From a bacterium (lineage in GTDB: Bacteria; Myxococcota_A; Polyangia; Nannocystales; Nannocystaceae): a DNA stretch of 64,000 nt. The notes beneath the pieces were generated by a model. That model was not told the DNA's origin. It was given only the letters and a program-made list of their open reading frames with translations, and did not search any database. Position numbers and translations under genes: made by a program. This document shows positions 11,831 through 21,500 of the stretch, piece after piece (the first letter of the stretch is position 1; every line of letters starts with the position of its first letter). Location: positions 494,019 to 558,018 of the forward strand of contig JANSYI010000001.1 of assembly GCA_024742475.1 (NCBI GenBank), given 5' to 3'.

Positions 11831-13033
11831 ATGATGGGGACGCGTAGGGTCTGGATGTGGATGGCGGTCGTCGCGTGTGGTTGCGGGGGCGAAAGCACGG
11901 TCGACAACGTCGACAACGCGACCGGGGGAATCGACACGATCACCTCGGGCCTTGGGTCGACCTCGATGTCCCAGGGCAGCACCGGCGCCGAAAGCAACGA
12001 CGACACGACAGGTGAGCACGACGCATCCAGCGGCACGGCATCGACGGAGACGAGCTCTGGCGGCCCGAGCAGCACGGGCGCGGCCAACGACGGATCGAGC
12101 TCGAGCGACGGCACCACCTCGGGTGTGCTCCCCGAGAGCTCTGGGAGCACGATGGACTGCCCGAGCGCCGAGGTGCAGTTCGAGCCCGTCATCCCCACGG
12201 TGATCCTGCTCATCGACCAGTCCGGGAGCATGACCACCGGCTTCGACGGCACCAACCGATGGGACGCGGTGCGCACCGCCCTCATCGACCCCGAGACCGG
12301 CGTCATCGCGGCTCTGCAAGACACGGTCAGCTTCGGGCTCGCGCTGTACACCTCCAACGGGGGCGACGAAGGCGGTCAGTGCCCGGTGATCAACGAAGTC
12401 GATCCCTTCCTGGGCAACCTCGACGCGATCAGCCTCGTGTACGCGGACGAGAGCCCCACCGGCGACACCCCCACCGGAGACTCGGTCGACGCGGTGGTCG
12501 CCGCGCTCGGCGAGCCGATGTCCGACGACCCCCGCATCATCGTACTCGCGACCGATGGCGAGCCCGACACTTGCGAGGTCCCCAACCCGCAAGAGGGCCA
12601 AGTCGAGGCGGTCACCGCGGTCGAAAACGCCTTCACCGAGGACATTCAGACGTTCGTGATCAGCGTGGGCAACGACGTCAGCGAGACCCACCTTCAGGAC
12701 CTCGCCAACGCCGGGGTTGGCTGGATGCCTGGGGATCCGGACGCGCCCTTCTACGTCCCTTCGGATCAAGACGCGATGGTTGCCGCGTTCGAGGAGATCA
12801 TCAACGGCGTACGCAGCTGCGTCCTCACCCTCGACACTGCGATCCTGCCGGGGCAAGCCGACCAGGGCACCGTGACCATCAACGGGGTGGAGATTCCCTT
12901 CGACGACCCGAACGGCTGGCAGGTGAACGGCCCGACCGAGATCGAGCTGCTGGGCACCTCGTGCGAGGCGATTCAGGAGGGCGACGTGGAGATCAGCGTC
13001 GAGTTCACCTGCGAGGCGATCGTCCCGGGCTAG
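11831..13033 (+). CDS. VWA-domain lipoprotein
   Basis: A 400-residue lipoprotein. The short signal ends near VVACGCGG, followed by about 85 residues of Ser/Thr/Gly-rich linker. A von Willebrand factor A domain follows (about residues 117-320), with an intact MIDAS first motif (LLIDQSGSM) and a later ATDGEPDTC strand. The last 70 residues form a small beta-rich domain with paired cysteines (CVLTLDT...LGTSCEAI...FTCEAI). VWA proteins bind partners through a metal at the MIDAS site; here it would be displayed on the cell surface. Start at the first of two adjacent ATGs (11831/11834). It diverges from rlmKL. Confidence 0.85.
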   Translation: MMGTRRVWMWMAVVACGCGGESTVDNVDNATGGIDTITSGLGSTSMSQGSTGAESNDDTTGEHDASSGTASTETSSGGPSSTGAANDGSSSSDGTTSGVLPESSGSTMDCPSAEVQFEPVIPTVILLIDQSGSMTTGFDGTNRWDAVRTALIDPETGVIAALQDTVSFGLALYTSNGGDEGGQCPVINEVDPFLGNLDAISLVYADESPTGDTPTGDSVDAVVAALGEPMSDDPRIIVLATDGEPDTCEVPNPQEGQVEAVTAVENAFTEDIQTFVISVGNDVSETHLQDLANAGVGWMPGDPDAPFYVPSDQDAMVAAFEEIINGVRSCVLTLDTAILPGQADQGTVTINGVEIPFDDPNGWQVNGPTEIELLGTSCEAIQEGDVEISVEFTCEAIVPG

Positions 13034-13039
13034 TCGGCC

Positions 13040-13405
13040 CTAGAACGGAATGTCGTCGTCGAACGACGGCGGAGGATCGTCGGGCGGGGGCGGCAGGTCT
13101 GGCGCGCCGTCACCGGCCTGGCCGCCGATTCGCTCGAGGGTCCAGACGTCGAGGCTGTTGAAGTACTTCACCTCACCCCGCGGCGAGGTCCACTCCCGGC
13201 CTCGAAGATTGAACTCGACCTCGACCTCTTCGCCGACCTTGAACCCCTCGATGTTGTTCACCCGATCGCCGGTGAGCTGGAACAACACGTGCTGGGGGTA
13301 GCGCCCGTCAGCGACGTGCAGCACGAACTCCCGCTTGGTGAAGCGTGCGGAGACCTGCTGCGTCTCGTTGATGACGTGCAAGGTGCCTCGGACCTTGAAT
13401 CCCAT
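13040..13405 (-). CDS. DUF3127 OB-fold-like protein with SSB-like acidic tail
   Basis: A 121-residue protein. The first 90 residues match the DUF3127 pattern (MGFKVRGTLHVINETQQVSA, FTKREFVLHVADG..YPQHVLFQLTGDRV, then GEEVEVEFNLRGREW). This is a small beta-barrel family thought to be OB-fold-like. After a Pro-rich linker the protein ends in DDDIPF, the exact acidic tip of single-stranded-DNA-binding protein. In SSB that tip recruits repair and replication proteins. A DNA- or RNA-binding role is therefore inferred. The ATG at 13405 is the only start that gives the family N-terminus. It converges with the VWA gene and faces the hydrolase gene at 13525. Confidence 0.8.
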   Translation of the reverse strand: MGFKVRGTLHVINETQQVSARFTKREFVLHVADGRYPQHVLFQLTGDRVNNIEGFKVGEEVEVEFNLRGREWTSPRGEVKYFNSLDVWTLERIGGQAGDGAPDLPPPPDDPPPSFDDDIPF

Positions 13406-13524
13406 GCGGCGCAGGATAGACAGCCCACGGCCCTGAACCCAAGGGCCGATTCTCGCGTTCCCGCACGCCGCCTGCTCCGCCCCCGGATTGCAGGCGAAGG
13501 CCATCCTTTTGCAGAATCTCCCCG

Positions 13525-15564
13525 ATGAGGACGGGTTGGGGATGGTTGGCTTGTGTGGCGCTCGTGGCTTGCGGAGACGACGCGCCACCAATGCAGGGAG
13601 GGAGCACGGCGGGCAGCTCGGGAGAGCCGAGCACGACGGAGATCTCGTCGTCGACCACCGCGGTCGCGACGACGGCGCTCGAGAGCAGCAGCTCGGGCGG
13701 ACCACGCCTGCCGGAGCCCGACCCAGAGGTCGACTGGCCGCACCTGCAGTGCGACGCGCTCGACCCGAACTACTGCGCGTTCCCTTTCCCGAGCAACGTC
13801 TTCACCGTCGCCGACGAGGGCACGGCGACCGGACGCCGAGTTCGATATGAGCCCGCGGCGTGGCCCACCACGATCGGTGGCACGCAGCCCGACCTCTCCG
13901 TACTCGAACGCAGTGACGGGTTCTCGACCAGCGCCGCGATGATGGTGCACCTGCCCGGTGCCACGGTCACGGGTCTGCCGACGCCTCTGGACATCGGCGC
14001 TTCGCTCGAGGCGAGCAGCCCTACGATCCTGCTCAACGCAGACACCGGGGAGCGCGTGCCTCACTTCTCCGAGCTCGACATGTCCCACGCGGACGACGAT
14101 CGACGCGTCTTCTACATTCGCCCCGCGATCAACCTCGCCGAGGGTACCCGGTACATCGCAGCGATCCGCGACGTGGTCGACGCCGACGGGGAGCCCCTCC
14201 CCGCCTCCGAGGGCTTCGCGGCGCTTCGCGACCTGCAGCCCAGCGAGGACGAGACCGTCGAGTCGCGCCGCCCCCTGTACGCCGACATCTTCGCGCGGCT
14301 CGGGGAGGCCGGCGTCGAACGAGACACGCTTCAGCTTGCGTGGGACTTCACCACCGCCAGCCGCGAGAACATCACGGGAACGATGATCCACATTCGCGAC
14401 GAAGCGCTCGAGACCGTCGGCGCGGCGGGTCCCGCTTACACGATTGACGAGGTCGAAGACGACTACAACGAAGAGATCATGCGCCGCGTCTCGGGCACCA
14501 TCTCCGTGCCTCTGTACCTCGAGACCGCGGAGACCGGCACCGGGTTCAACTGGGGCGAGCGCGGCGTGCCCGAGCAGAACGGGTTTGCCGAGTTCGACTT
14601 CGAGATCCTCATCCCCCACGCCGCGATGGACGAGCCCGGTCCGATCGTGCACGTGGGGCACGGCCTGCTCGGTTCACTCGAAGAGGTCCGCGCGGGCCAC
14701 TACCGCCGCCTCGCCAACGAGCACAACCTCGTCCTCGTGGCCACCGACTGGGCGGGCATGGCCACGCCCGACCTACTCAACGTCGCGGGGTTCCTCAGCT
14801 CGGGTGAGATTCACCGCTTCTACACCGTGGCCGACCGCCTCCAGCAGGGGGTGCTCAACGCGATCCTGTTCTCCCGCGCGCTCCAGGGCGACATGGCCAG
14901 CGACGCCGCGCTCGAGGTTGGCGATCACAGCGCGGTCGATCCGTCGCGCGTCTACTACGTGGGCTCCAGCCAAGGAGGCATCATGGGCTCGGTCCTTCTC
15001 GCGGTGAGTCCCGACATCCAGCGCGGCATCCTCGACGTGCCGGGGCAGCCCTACAACCTTCTGCTCAACCGCAGCGTCGACTTCGACAACTACCTCGCGC
15101 TGCTTTGGCAGAACTTCGACAACCCGATCGACATCCAGTTCGGGCTCGGCGTCATTCAGATGATGTGGGACCGGTCCGAACCGGCGGGCTACACCCACCT
15201 CATCCGTGACGGCCTCCTGCCGGGGAGCCCGCCCAAGGACGTGCTGTTCCAAGTGGCCATCGGCGATCACCAGGTGAGCACCTTGGGCGCGCACATCATG
15301 GCGCGCGCCGCCGACGTGCCCAACCTCGGGCCGGTCAACCGAGAGATCTGGGGCCTCGAGCAGGTCGAAGGCACCGTCGAGGGCGGCGCCATGATCGAAT
15401 ACACGTGGGGCAACAGCGAGCCTGTGGAGAACATCCCCGCCGAAGACGGCGAGGACCCGCACGGCAAGCTGCGCGGTCTCGATGCATCTCGCGCCACCCG
15501 GGGGCAGTTCCTTCTCGAGGGCACGATCGAGACCCACTGCGACGGGCCCTGCGATCCCGAGTAA
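13525..15564 (+). CDS. Exported alpha/beta-hydrolase lipoprotein
   Basis: A 679-residue lipoprotein (lipobox LVACG) with a Ser/Thr-rich linker to about residue 60. A beta-rich N-terminal half follows, including the VRPALNLAEGT-like element (IRPAINLAEGTRYIAAIRDV). An alpha/beta-hydrolase part starts near residue 370 (GPIVHVGHGLLGSLEEVRAG). The nucleophile elbow is GSSQGG (VYYVGSSQGGIMG, about residue 482); the late acid/His cannot be assigned with confidence. A secreted esterase or lipase-like role is likely, with an unknown substrate. It is related in layout to the larger gene at 21501-24788, which shares the interrupted hydrolase core. Its stop lies 3 bp from the convergent kinase gene. Confidence 0.75.
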   Translation: MRTGWGWLACVALVACGDDAPPMQGGSTAGSSGEPSTTEISSSTTAVATTALESSSSGGPRLPEPDPEVDWPHLQCDALDPNYCAFPFPSNVFTVADEGTATGRRVRYEPAAWPTTIGGTQPDLSVLERSDGFSTSAAMMVHLPGATVTGLPTPLDIGASLEASSPTILLNADTGERVPHFSELDMSHADDDRRVFYIRPAINLAEGTRYIAAIRDVVDADGEPLPASEGFAALRDLQPSEDETVESRRPLYADIFARLGEAGVERDTLQLAWDFTTASRENITGTMIHIRDEALETVGAAGPAYTIDEVEDDYNEEIMRRVSGTISVPLYLETAETGTGFNWGERGVPEQNGFAEFDFEILIPHAAMDEPGPIVHVGHGLLGSLEEVRAGHYRRLANEHNLVLVATDWAGMATPDLLNVAGFLSSGEIHRFYTVADRLQQGVLNAILFSRALQGDMASDAALEVGDHSAVDPSRVYYVGSSQGGIMGSVLLAVSPDIQRGILDVPGQPYNLLLNRSVDFDNYLALLWQNFDNPIDIQFGLGVIQMMWDRSEPAGYTHLIRDGLLPGSPPKDVLFQVAIGDHQVSTLGAHIMARAADVPNLGPVNREIWGLEQVEGTVEGGAMIEYTWGNSEPVENIPAEDGEDPHGKLRGLDASRATRGQFLLEGTIETHCDGPCDPE

Positions 15565-15567
15565 GGC

Positions 15568-18393
15568 TCACTCCTTGCCGGCGAGCCAAGCGTCTACGTC
15601 GGCCGCGTGCTCAGCCAGCTCTGCGGCGTTCCATCGCACGCGTGCTCGTCGCGCGAGCGCGAGGGTCTGACCGTCCCGACGCCCTGCGTCCCAACGCGTC
15701 CGTGCGAGCTCGAACTGTGCGGTCGCGACCTCATTGGGGTCGGACGTGGACCCCTCGAGCAGCTCGACCGCCCGCTCGGCGTACGGGAGCCCCTCCTGTG
15801 CCCGACCGGTCTTGCGCAACATCGTGGCGAACATCGCGTTGGGGCGCCAGAGGTCCTGGTGCTCGGGCCCGAGCGTCGCCTCGTAGGTCTCGATCGACTC
15901 GCGGAAACTCGACTCCGCGTCGGCATATCGACCGAGATCGGACTGCATCAGCCCCAAGTTGCTGCTGTTGAGCGCGAACGCCGAGGTGTCTCGCTTGCCT
16001 TGCTCGATCAACACGCCACGAAGCCGCAGGTGAACGCTCAGCGAGTCCTCCGGCCTGTCCACCGCGTCGTAGAGGCCCCCGAGGTTGTTCAGCAACGCTG
16101 GATACGTGGGGTCGTTGGGCCGGGTCTCGTAGATCGGGACGACGCCCTCGAGCAGCGCGATGCCCTCGGCCGCCTGACCCGTTTGGCCCAGCATCGTCCC
16201 GAGCATCACGACGCGAGTCAGCGTCTTGTGGTGGCCCGGACCCAGGGAGGCGCGGCTGATTGCGATCGAACGCTCGAAGCGCTCGACGGATTCTTCGAAG
16301 CGCCCAGCGTACGCGAGCGCTCGGGCCAGACGAGCCTCGGCCGTCGCGACCCTGGGGTGGTCGGCAGACAGAGCCGATGTGAGCTGGTCACGAACCTCCG
16401 AGAGGAGCTCGACACTCTCGGCCGAGCGACGCTGCGCGATCAGTACGTCTCCGAGGCGCCCAAGCGACTCGGCCAACCCCAACGTGTCGTCCGGAGCGCT
16501 CGCGCGGCGAAGCTCGAGCGCCTTGCGATGGTGAGCCTCGGCCTTGGCGAGGTCATCCTCGCCCTGGTACGCCGACCCCAGGGCGTGCTCGAAGATCGCC
16601 TCGAGGGCCGCGTCCCCGTCGAGGCGTGCGACGGCCACCCGCGCGGCGATGGAGAGCGTGAGCGCTTGGCCCGGACGGGAGAGCGGCTTGGCGTAGATGT
16701 CGACCAAGTCCACCCAGACCTTCGCTGCCAGGCGGTCGTGTTGACCTCGGGCGGCGAGTTCGAGGGCGGCCTCGTATGCCTGCACCGCCGCGTCGAACTC
16801 ACCGCGCGCTTGGGCGACGCGCCCCTCGAGCCTCCGGACTTCGGCGAGCAACCTGGGCTCGGCCAGGTCTTCTGCGACCTCGCGAGGAGGCTCGAGCGCG
16901 CCGTGGGCCTCGTCGACCCGACCAAACTCCAACAGCGCCTCGGCGCGTGCCAGGCCGCGACGCGCCTTCTCGACGGCCTCGTTCGCCACCGGATCGGCCA
17001 ATGGCCCGCCTTTGCGAAGCCACTCGATCCGCCGACACTCTTCGAGGGAGGGCAGGCTCGACGCGGCTGCGACCGCCCGCTCGGCGATCGCCGCGTCGGG
17101 TTCGACCAGCACGGCAGTCAGCTCCGCGGTGGCGTCCCGGTGGCGCTCGAGGCACGCGCCCACGAGGTCATACGCCTCGGCCGACCGCTCGTGCCGCACG
17201 AGGCTGGCCTCGCAGGCGTCTCGCCGGGTCTGTGTCCACGCTGCCGCGCGATCGTCGAGCACGGAGGCGACCCGCACCCACGTGTCCTCCGCGTAGGGCA
17301 GCGCGAGCGCTTCGAACGCAGCCCGACCTCGGCCTCGCGTGGACTCGTCCCACGCCCCAGCGAGCCCATCGTCCTCGAAGGAACACGGAGCATCCGTCGG
17401 CTCGAACGCAAAGGCGGCCGCCAAGACGGCACCAACGCCGACAATCGCGGCACCCCTCCATGCGCGCTTCGCCGCAGGGGGGCGCAACGCGGCGAGCAGC
17501 GCCTCCATCGACGGCCAGCGTTGCCCGGGGTCGACCGACAGACCTCGCTCGATGGCCGCGACGACGCGTCGTGAGACCTTGCGACCTCCCCCCCGCGTGG
17601 GAGGGGCGCCGCCTCGAGCAATCGCCTGCCCCCCTGCCGCCGGACGCTCGCCGAACAAGGCCTCCCACAGGGCGACGCAGAACGAGTACTGGTCGCTTCG
17701 TGGATCGATGGTCCCCTCGAGCGCTTCGGGGGCCATGTACGCGGGCGTACCTGCGACCGTCGAGGTGACCAAGCCGCCGCTGCTGCTGCTGCTGTGCGCA
17801 AGCGCGTCCCCCGTCGTCTCGACACGCTCGGACTCCCTCGCACGCGCGAGGCCGAAGTCGCCGACCTTGACCAGGCCTTCGCCCGTCCGCAACACGTTCG
17901 CAGGCTTGAAGTCTCGGTGCACCACGCCCAGGCGGTGCGCAGCCGCGAGCCCCTGCCCCGCCTGAACGAACGCATCGACGATCTCGGGCGTGCTCCGCGG
18001 CTCGAGCAACCAGTCGCGGAGCGACCCTTCGTCGACGAACTCCATCGCGATGTAGACCCGGTCCTCGACGGTGCCCGCGTCGAAGACCGTGACCACGTTC
18101 GGGTGGGCGACCTTGGCGAGCGTCCGTGCTTCATCGAGGAGCAACGCCTGCGCCGCCTCGGGCAGGCCGCCCCGCACGAGCTTCAGTGCGAGACGACGGT
18201 CGAGGCGCGGGTCGTAGGCTTCGTAGACCGCGCCCACAGCCCCCTGGCCAACCACCCTCAGCACGCGAAAGCGGTCGATGGAGACTGCGGGCGCAGGCGC
18301 ATCGAACATCTTGCTCGACAGCGACGCCTGCATCACCGCCGTCGTCAGACCTGGCGACGCCTCCGCATCGCGTTCGGTGGTCTGGTCCGCCAT
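15568..18393 (-). CDS. Ser/Thr protein kinase with TPR domain
   Basis: A 941-residue protein with the same architecture as the gene at 6881-9574. The kinase domain is at about residues 42-310: VVGQGAVGAVY loop, Lys71, HRDFKPAN with Asp161, DFG at 179-181, AGTPAYMAPE. A membrane helix follows near residue 325 (GAAIVGVGAVLAAAFAF), then about 550 residues of helical TPR-like repeats (ALGSAYQGEDDLAKAEAHHR, NNLGGLYDAVDRPEDSLSVH and others). A poly-Ser patch lies in the activation loop region. The region just after the membrane helix (WDESTRGRGRAAFEAL..., RRDACEAS) aligns by eye with the matching part of the other kinase, so the two are paralogues. ATG start at 18393. Confidence 0.92.
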   Translation of the reverse strand: MADQTTERDAEASPGLTTAVMQASLSSKMFDAPAPAVSIDRFRVLRVVGQGAVGAVYEAYDPRLDRRLALKLVRGGLPEAAQALLLDEARTLAKVAHPNVVTVFDAGTVEDRVYIAMEFVDEGSLRDWLLEPRSTPEIVDAFVQAGQGLAAAHRLGVVHRDFKPANVLRTGEGLVKVGDFGLARARESERVETTGDALAHSSSSSGGLVTSTVAGTPAYMAPEALEGTIDPRSDQYSFCVALWEALFGERPAAGGQAIARGGAPPTRGGGRKVSRRVVAAIERGLSVDPGQRWPSMEALLAALRPPAAKRAWRGAAIVGVGAVLAAAFAFEPTDAPCSFEDDGLAGAWDESTRGRGRAAFEALALPYAEDTWVRVASVLDDRAAAWTQTRRDACEASLVRHERSAEAYDLVGACLERHRDATAELTAVLVEPDAAIAERAVAAASSLPSLEECRRIEWLRKGGPLADPVANEAVEKARRGLARAEALLEFGRVDEAHGALEPPREVAEDLAEPRLLAEVRRLEGRVAQARGEFDAAVQAYEAALELAARGQHDRLAAKVWVDLVDIYAKPLSRPGQALTLSIAARVAVARLDGDAALEAIFEHALGSAYQGEDDLAKAEAHHRKALELRRASAPDDTLGLAESLGRLGDVLIAQRRSAESVELLSEVRDQLTSALSADHPRVATAEARLARALAYAGRFEESVERFERSIAISRASLGPGHHKTLTRVVMLGTMLGQTGQAAEGIALLEGVVPIYETRPNDPTYPALLNNLGGLYDAVDRPEDSLSVHLRLRGVLIEQGKRDTSAFALNSSNLGLMQSDLGRYADAESSFRESIETYEATLGPEHQDLWRPNAMFATMLRKTGRAQEGLPYAERAVELLEGSTSDPNEVATAQFELARTRWDAGRRDGQTLALARRARVRWNAAELAEHAADVDAWLAGKE

Positions 18394-18498
18394 TCGCAGA
18401 GTCTACGCCGGCTGCGGCGCCGTGCGTGTGGCATCGCTCGCATGGCGGCATCACTCGGCGGTTGGCAGGTCAAGAGTCGTTCGGGATAGACTCTGGAC

Positions 18499-19098
18499 TT
18501 GGCCTGCTCACACCTCCTCTTTCCCCCCTGCCTGCTCCTCCTCGCCATCCCGGCGTGTTTCAGCGACCCCGCGGACGTCGCCGACGGCTCCTCGTCGAGC
18601 GGGACCTCGAGCTCGAGTGGCTCGTCGTCATCGGGATCTCAGGAGGGTTCCACCTCGAGTGGCGCGGCTGAAGGAAGCGCTACGGGGTCGAGCTCGAGCG
18701 GTGGCGAGACGACAACGTCCGGGCCCGACCCGACAACCGCCACCGACACCGAGGCGGACACCGAAACGCAGGGCGGCGAGTCGAGCAGCTCGACGGGCGA
18801 GGTCCCGGTTCTGCAGTGCGACGAAGGGTTCGTCGTGCCCAAGGTGGCCCCGCTGGATCAGGCCTTCGAGATCGCCTACACCTCGATGGTGCCCTATGCG
18901 CCCGTAGAGCTGACCGTCACACAGGGTGAGGCCTCGATGAGCGGGGGTCCGCCCGTCGTCACGGGAAACATGCCGTTTACGTGGACATTCACGATCGAGC
19001 TCGGCAACGCATTCGAGCCCGGCGTCGCGACGGCGACCTTCGACGGCGCAGAGATGAACACTCCATTCTCCGCAGAATGCGAGTTCTTCGTCGAGTAG
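18499..19098 (+). CDS. Lipoprotein with Ser-rich linker, unknown function
   Basis: A 199-residue protein beginning at a TTG. The signal peptide ends in lipobox AIPAC, followed by about 85 residues of Ser/Gly/Thr/Glu-rich linker. A compact domain of about 85 residues has one Cys at each end (LQCDEGF...SAECEFFVE) and a beta-sandwich-like pattern. The linker is too biased to place it in a family. It was probably an outer-membrane-anchored surface protein. It converges with the lipoprotein gene at 19108-20367, with 9 bp between the stops. Confidence 0.65.
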   Translation: MACSHLLFPPCLLLLAIPACFSDPADVADGSSSSGTSSSSGSSSSGSQEGSTSSGAAEGSATGSSSSGGETTTSGPDPTTATDTEADTETQGGESSSSTGEVPVLQCDEGFVVPKVAPLDQAFEIAYTSMVPYAPVELTVTQGEASMSGGPPVVTGNMPFTWTFTIELGNAFEPGVATATFDGAEMNTPFSAECEFFVE

Positions 19099-19107
19099 GC
19101 GAGTCGC

Positions 19108-20367
19108 TCAGCCCGAAGATTCGCCCAGCTCGACGTTGGCCGCGGTGCTCCACAGGCCTGGTTTGCCCGCAGCCAAACCCGCGACGACGACGCGCGCTCT
19201 GTCGCTCGTCACCGCGAACGACGGGCTCGCCAAGCCCTTCGGCAGGGTGACGTCGAACCACCGTCCCTCGGTGTCGCGCAGCCGGAGCGACTCGCCGGTT
19301 TGCGTCCACAGCGACCCCTCTTGGCTCGCCCATGTAAAGCTCGGCTTCTGTCCCCCTGGGAGCTCGTCGAGCACCCACCCCCCGCTCTTTCCGCGATGGT
19401 GCAGCACGAACTCTCGCTCCCCAGCGCTGGCCAGCACGCTCACGCTCCACTTGCCGCGGGGGACGTCGCGACCGAACTGCCACCCGCTGAGCGGGAGCCG
19501 CTGCGCCTTCCGGCTGACACAGGCTTCGTCCGCGCACTCGGTTTGCGCATAGTACGAACCGTCATCCACGCTGAGCACGTAGACGAGGCCGCGTCCCGTC
19601 TCGATGAAGTCGATCGCCTCTCCGCGGTGCGGCCCGACCACGGGGTCATCGTGCTTGCCACCAACCCGGGTGATGTCATCGAGCGTGCCGTAGACGAGCA
19701 TGCCGCTGCGTCGACTCATCCGCGGCGTCAGCTCGTCGTCGGTGCCCGGATGAAACCACTGCTCGCCGCTGCCGCTGAAGACCTGCGGGACCCAGCGTTT
19801 TCCCCCGCGCAGCCGCATGAGGCGTAGCTCGAGGTATTCCTCCCCAACGCCGCCGTACTTTCGAAAGCGCTCTTGGACGAACCACGCGTCGTCGGGCCAC
19901 ATCCCGACGATCGGCGATGTCGGGTCGCGGCTCAGCTCGACCCCCGTGAACGCGTCCGCTTCGTCGAGCTGAAACCATCCCGCCTTCGCTCGCCCGAGCA
20001 CACCACGGTCGAGCAGCACCAGGCTCACGGGCTCTGCGGGAGTGGCGAGACTCGTCCACTGTGGCTCTCGTGTCTCGCAGGACCAGGCGACGATCTCGAC
20101 CTCTGGCGCGGCGGCGGCGGCGTCCTCGGGAAGGGCATCGGCGACCTCTGGCTTCGAGGGCTGCGACGGTTCCAGGGGTTCGGGGAGCACGGCCGGCCGC
20201 GGCGCTTCGGGAGGCGGCGGCAGCTCGGCGGGTACGTCGAGACGGGGGGACGGTGCGACCGGCACGCCCTGTGGCGCAGCCGCCACCTCCGCCTCCCGAG
20301 GAGGCGTCGACGCGTCAGCGCACCCCGCGAGCACGAGAGTCACCGTCAGGATCGAGAGCCGGCTCAT
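19108..20367 (-). CDS. Lipoprotein, beta-propeller-like, unknown function
   Basis: A 419-residue lipoprotein (lipobox LAGC) with a Pro/Glu/Ala-rich linker to about residue 95. A domain of about 320 residues follows, made of repeated strand pairs with Trp/Gly/Asp patterns (WFQLDEADAF, AWFVQERFRKYGG, SGMLVYGTLDDIT, LVYVLSVDDGSYY, LWTQTGESLRLRD), which suggests a beta-propeller (inference). The ATG at 20367 is chosen for the signal peptide; the longer frame upstream overlaps the methyltransferase gene. It is the last of a same-strand run: hydrolase, THUMP methyltransferase, this gene. Confidence 0.68.
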   Translation of the reverse strand: MSRLSILTVTLVLAGCADASTPPREAEVAAAPQGVPVAPSPRLDVPAELPPPPEAPRPAVLPEPLEPSQPSKPEVADALPEDAAAAAPEVEIVAWSCETREPQWTSLATPAEPVSLVLLDRGVLGRAKAGWFQLDEADAFTGVELSRDPTSPIVGMWPDDAWFVQERFRKYGGVGEEYLELRLMRLRGGKRWVPQVFSGSGEQWFHPGTDDELTPRMSRRSGMLVYGTLDDITRVGGKHDDPVVGPHRGEAIDFIETGRGLVYVLSVDDGSYYAQTECADEACVSRKAQRLPLSGWQFGRDVPRGKWSVSVLASAGEREFVLHHRGKSGGWVLDELPGGQKPSFTWASQEGSLWTQTGESLRLRDTEGRWFDVTLPKGLASPSFAVTSDRARVVVAGLAAGKPGLWSTAANVELGESSG

Positions 20368-20393
20368 CCCGCCGATTGTAGCGGATACGCCCC

Positions 20394-21497
20394 TCACCCC
20401 TCGCGAGCCCGCGAGGCGTACAGCGAAACCTTGATGCCGCCGTGGTCGGTCGTCAGCTTCGGCTCGAGGGACATGCCGGTGCTGCGAACGAAGCGTCGGT
20501 CCGCGATGACGACGGCGAGGCTCCACCCCGCGGCAGAGGTCTGCTCTCCGAGCTGGGCGTAGAGCTCATGCACGCTGCTCGCTTGGCCGACGCGGATCCC
20601 GTAGGGCGGGTTGGTCACCACGGTCGCCCCCTCCAGCGCCGGCCACGGCTCGCTCATCGCCGCCTTGGACAGGTGCACGTCCTGCCCGACGCCGGCGCGT
20701 TCGGCGTTGCCACCCGCAGCCTCGAGCGCACCTTGCATCTGATCGCGCCCGACCAGAGCCACCCCGGCCGACGGCAACACCGCGGCCTCTGCCGCGTCTC
20801 GCAGGTCGGCAAGGTCGGCAAGGTTGGCCAGCTTCGTCTGCTCGAACGCGAAGCGCCGGTGCAACCCTGGCGCCATGCGGCGGGCGATCGTCGCCGCCTC
20901 GATGACGATCGTGCCCGACCCCATCATCGGGTCGAACAGCGGGCGCTGCGGTGTCCAGCCGGAGACCACCAGCAATGCGCGGGCGAGATCCTCCCGCAGC
21001 GGCGCCTTTGCGGTCTGCTGCCGCCACCCTCGGCGATGCAGCGCCTCCCCGCTGAGGTCCAGCGACAGCGTGCAGCGGTCACGAATGATACGGACCGCGA
21101 CGGCGACCTCGGCCGTGCCCTCGACCGGGGCGCCGATCGCCTTGGCGATGCCGGCCTCGACCCGCTCTGCGACGCCGTTGGAGTGGTACAGCCGGGACTT
21201 CCGACACACCGCGTGCGCGACCACCCGGGTCCCCGGGCGCAGCAAGTCCCCCCACGGGAGCGCCGCCGTCTTGCGCACGAGCTTGTCGAAGTGCCGGACC
21301 TCGAACGGGTCGCCCACGCGCAGGCGGACGTGGTTTGCGAGCCCGCTGTGAAGGCAGATCGTCGAGACCCCGGGCGGTGGGGTCCGCACCACGACGCCGC
21401 CGGGTTCACTCCGCAGCTCGGTCAGCCCGAGCTCGGCGAGCTCACGCGCGAGCAAGGGCTCGAGGCCGGGTGCGCATGCGACGAAGAGGTCCAGCAC
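20394..21497 (-). CDS. THUMP-domain class I RNA methyltransferase (RlmL-type)
   Basis: A 367-residue protein with an N-terminal THUMP/ferredoxin-like RNA-binding part (FVACAPGLEPLLARELAELG...). A Rossmann methyltransferase follows, with SAM loop DPMMGSGTIVIEAA and catalytic NPPYGIRVG. It corresponds to the RlmL half of RlmKL and to the wider COG0116 family that makes N2-methylguanosine in rRNA or tRNA. Because a complete RlmKL is encoded at 9606, this paralogue should have another target (inference). The start is a GTG at 21497, 3 bp after the stop of the large hydrolase gene upstream. Confidence 0.88.
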   Translation of the reverse strand: MLDLFVACAPGLEPLLARELAELGLTELRSEPGGVVVRTPPPGVSTICLHSGLANHVRLRVGDPFEVRHFDKLVRKTAALPWGDLLRPGTRVVAHAVCRKSRLYHSNGVAERVEAGIAKAIGAPVEGTAEVAVAVRIIRDRCTLSLDLSGEALHRRGWRQQTAKAPLREDLARALLVVSGWTPQRPLFDPMMGSGTIVIEAATIARRMAPGLHRRFAFEQTKLANLADLADLRDAAEAAVLPSAGVALVGRDQMQGALEAAGGNAERAGVGQDVHLSKAAMSEPWPALEGATVVTNPPYGIRVGQASSVHELYAQLGEQTSAAGWSLAVVIADRRFVRSTGMSLEPKLTTDHGGIKVSLYASRAREG

Positions 21498-21500
21498 GGG

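Noticed and set aside
9633..11834. 733-codon plus-strand ORF opposite rlmKL
   Set aside because: It is the antisense shadow of a clearly conserved methyltransferase, with no recognisable motifs.
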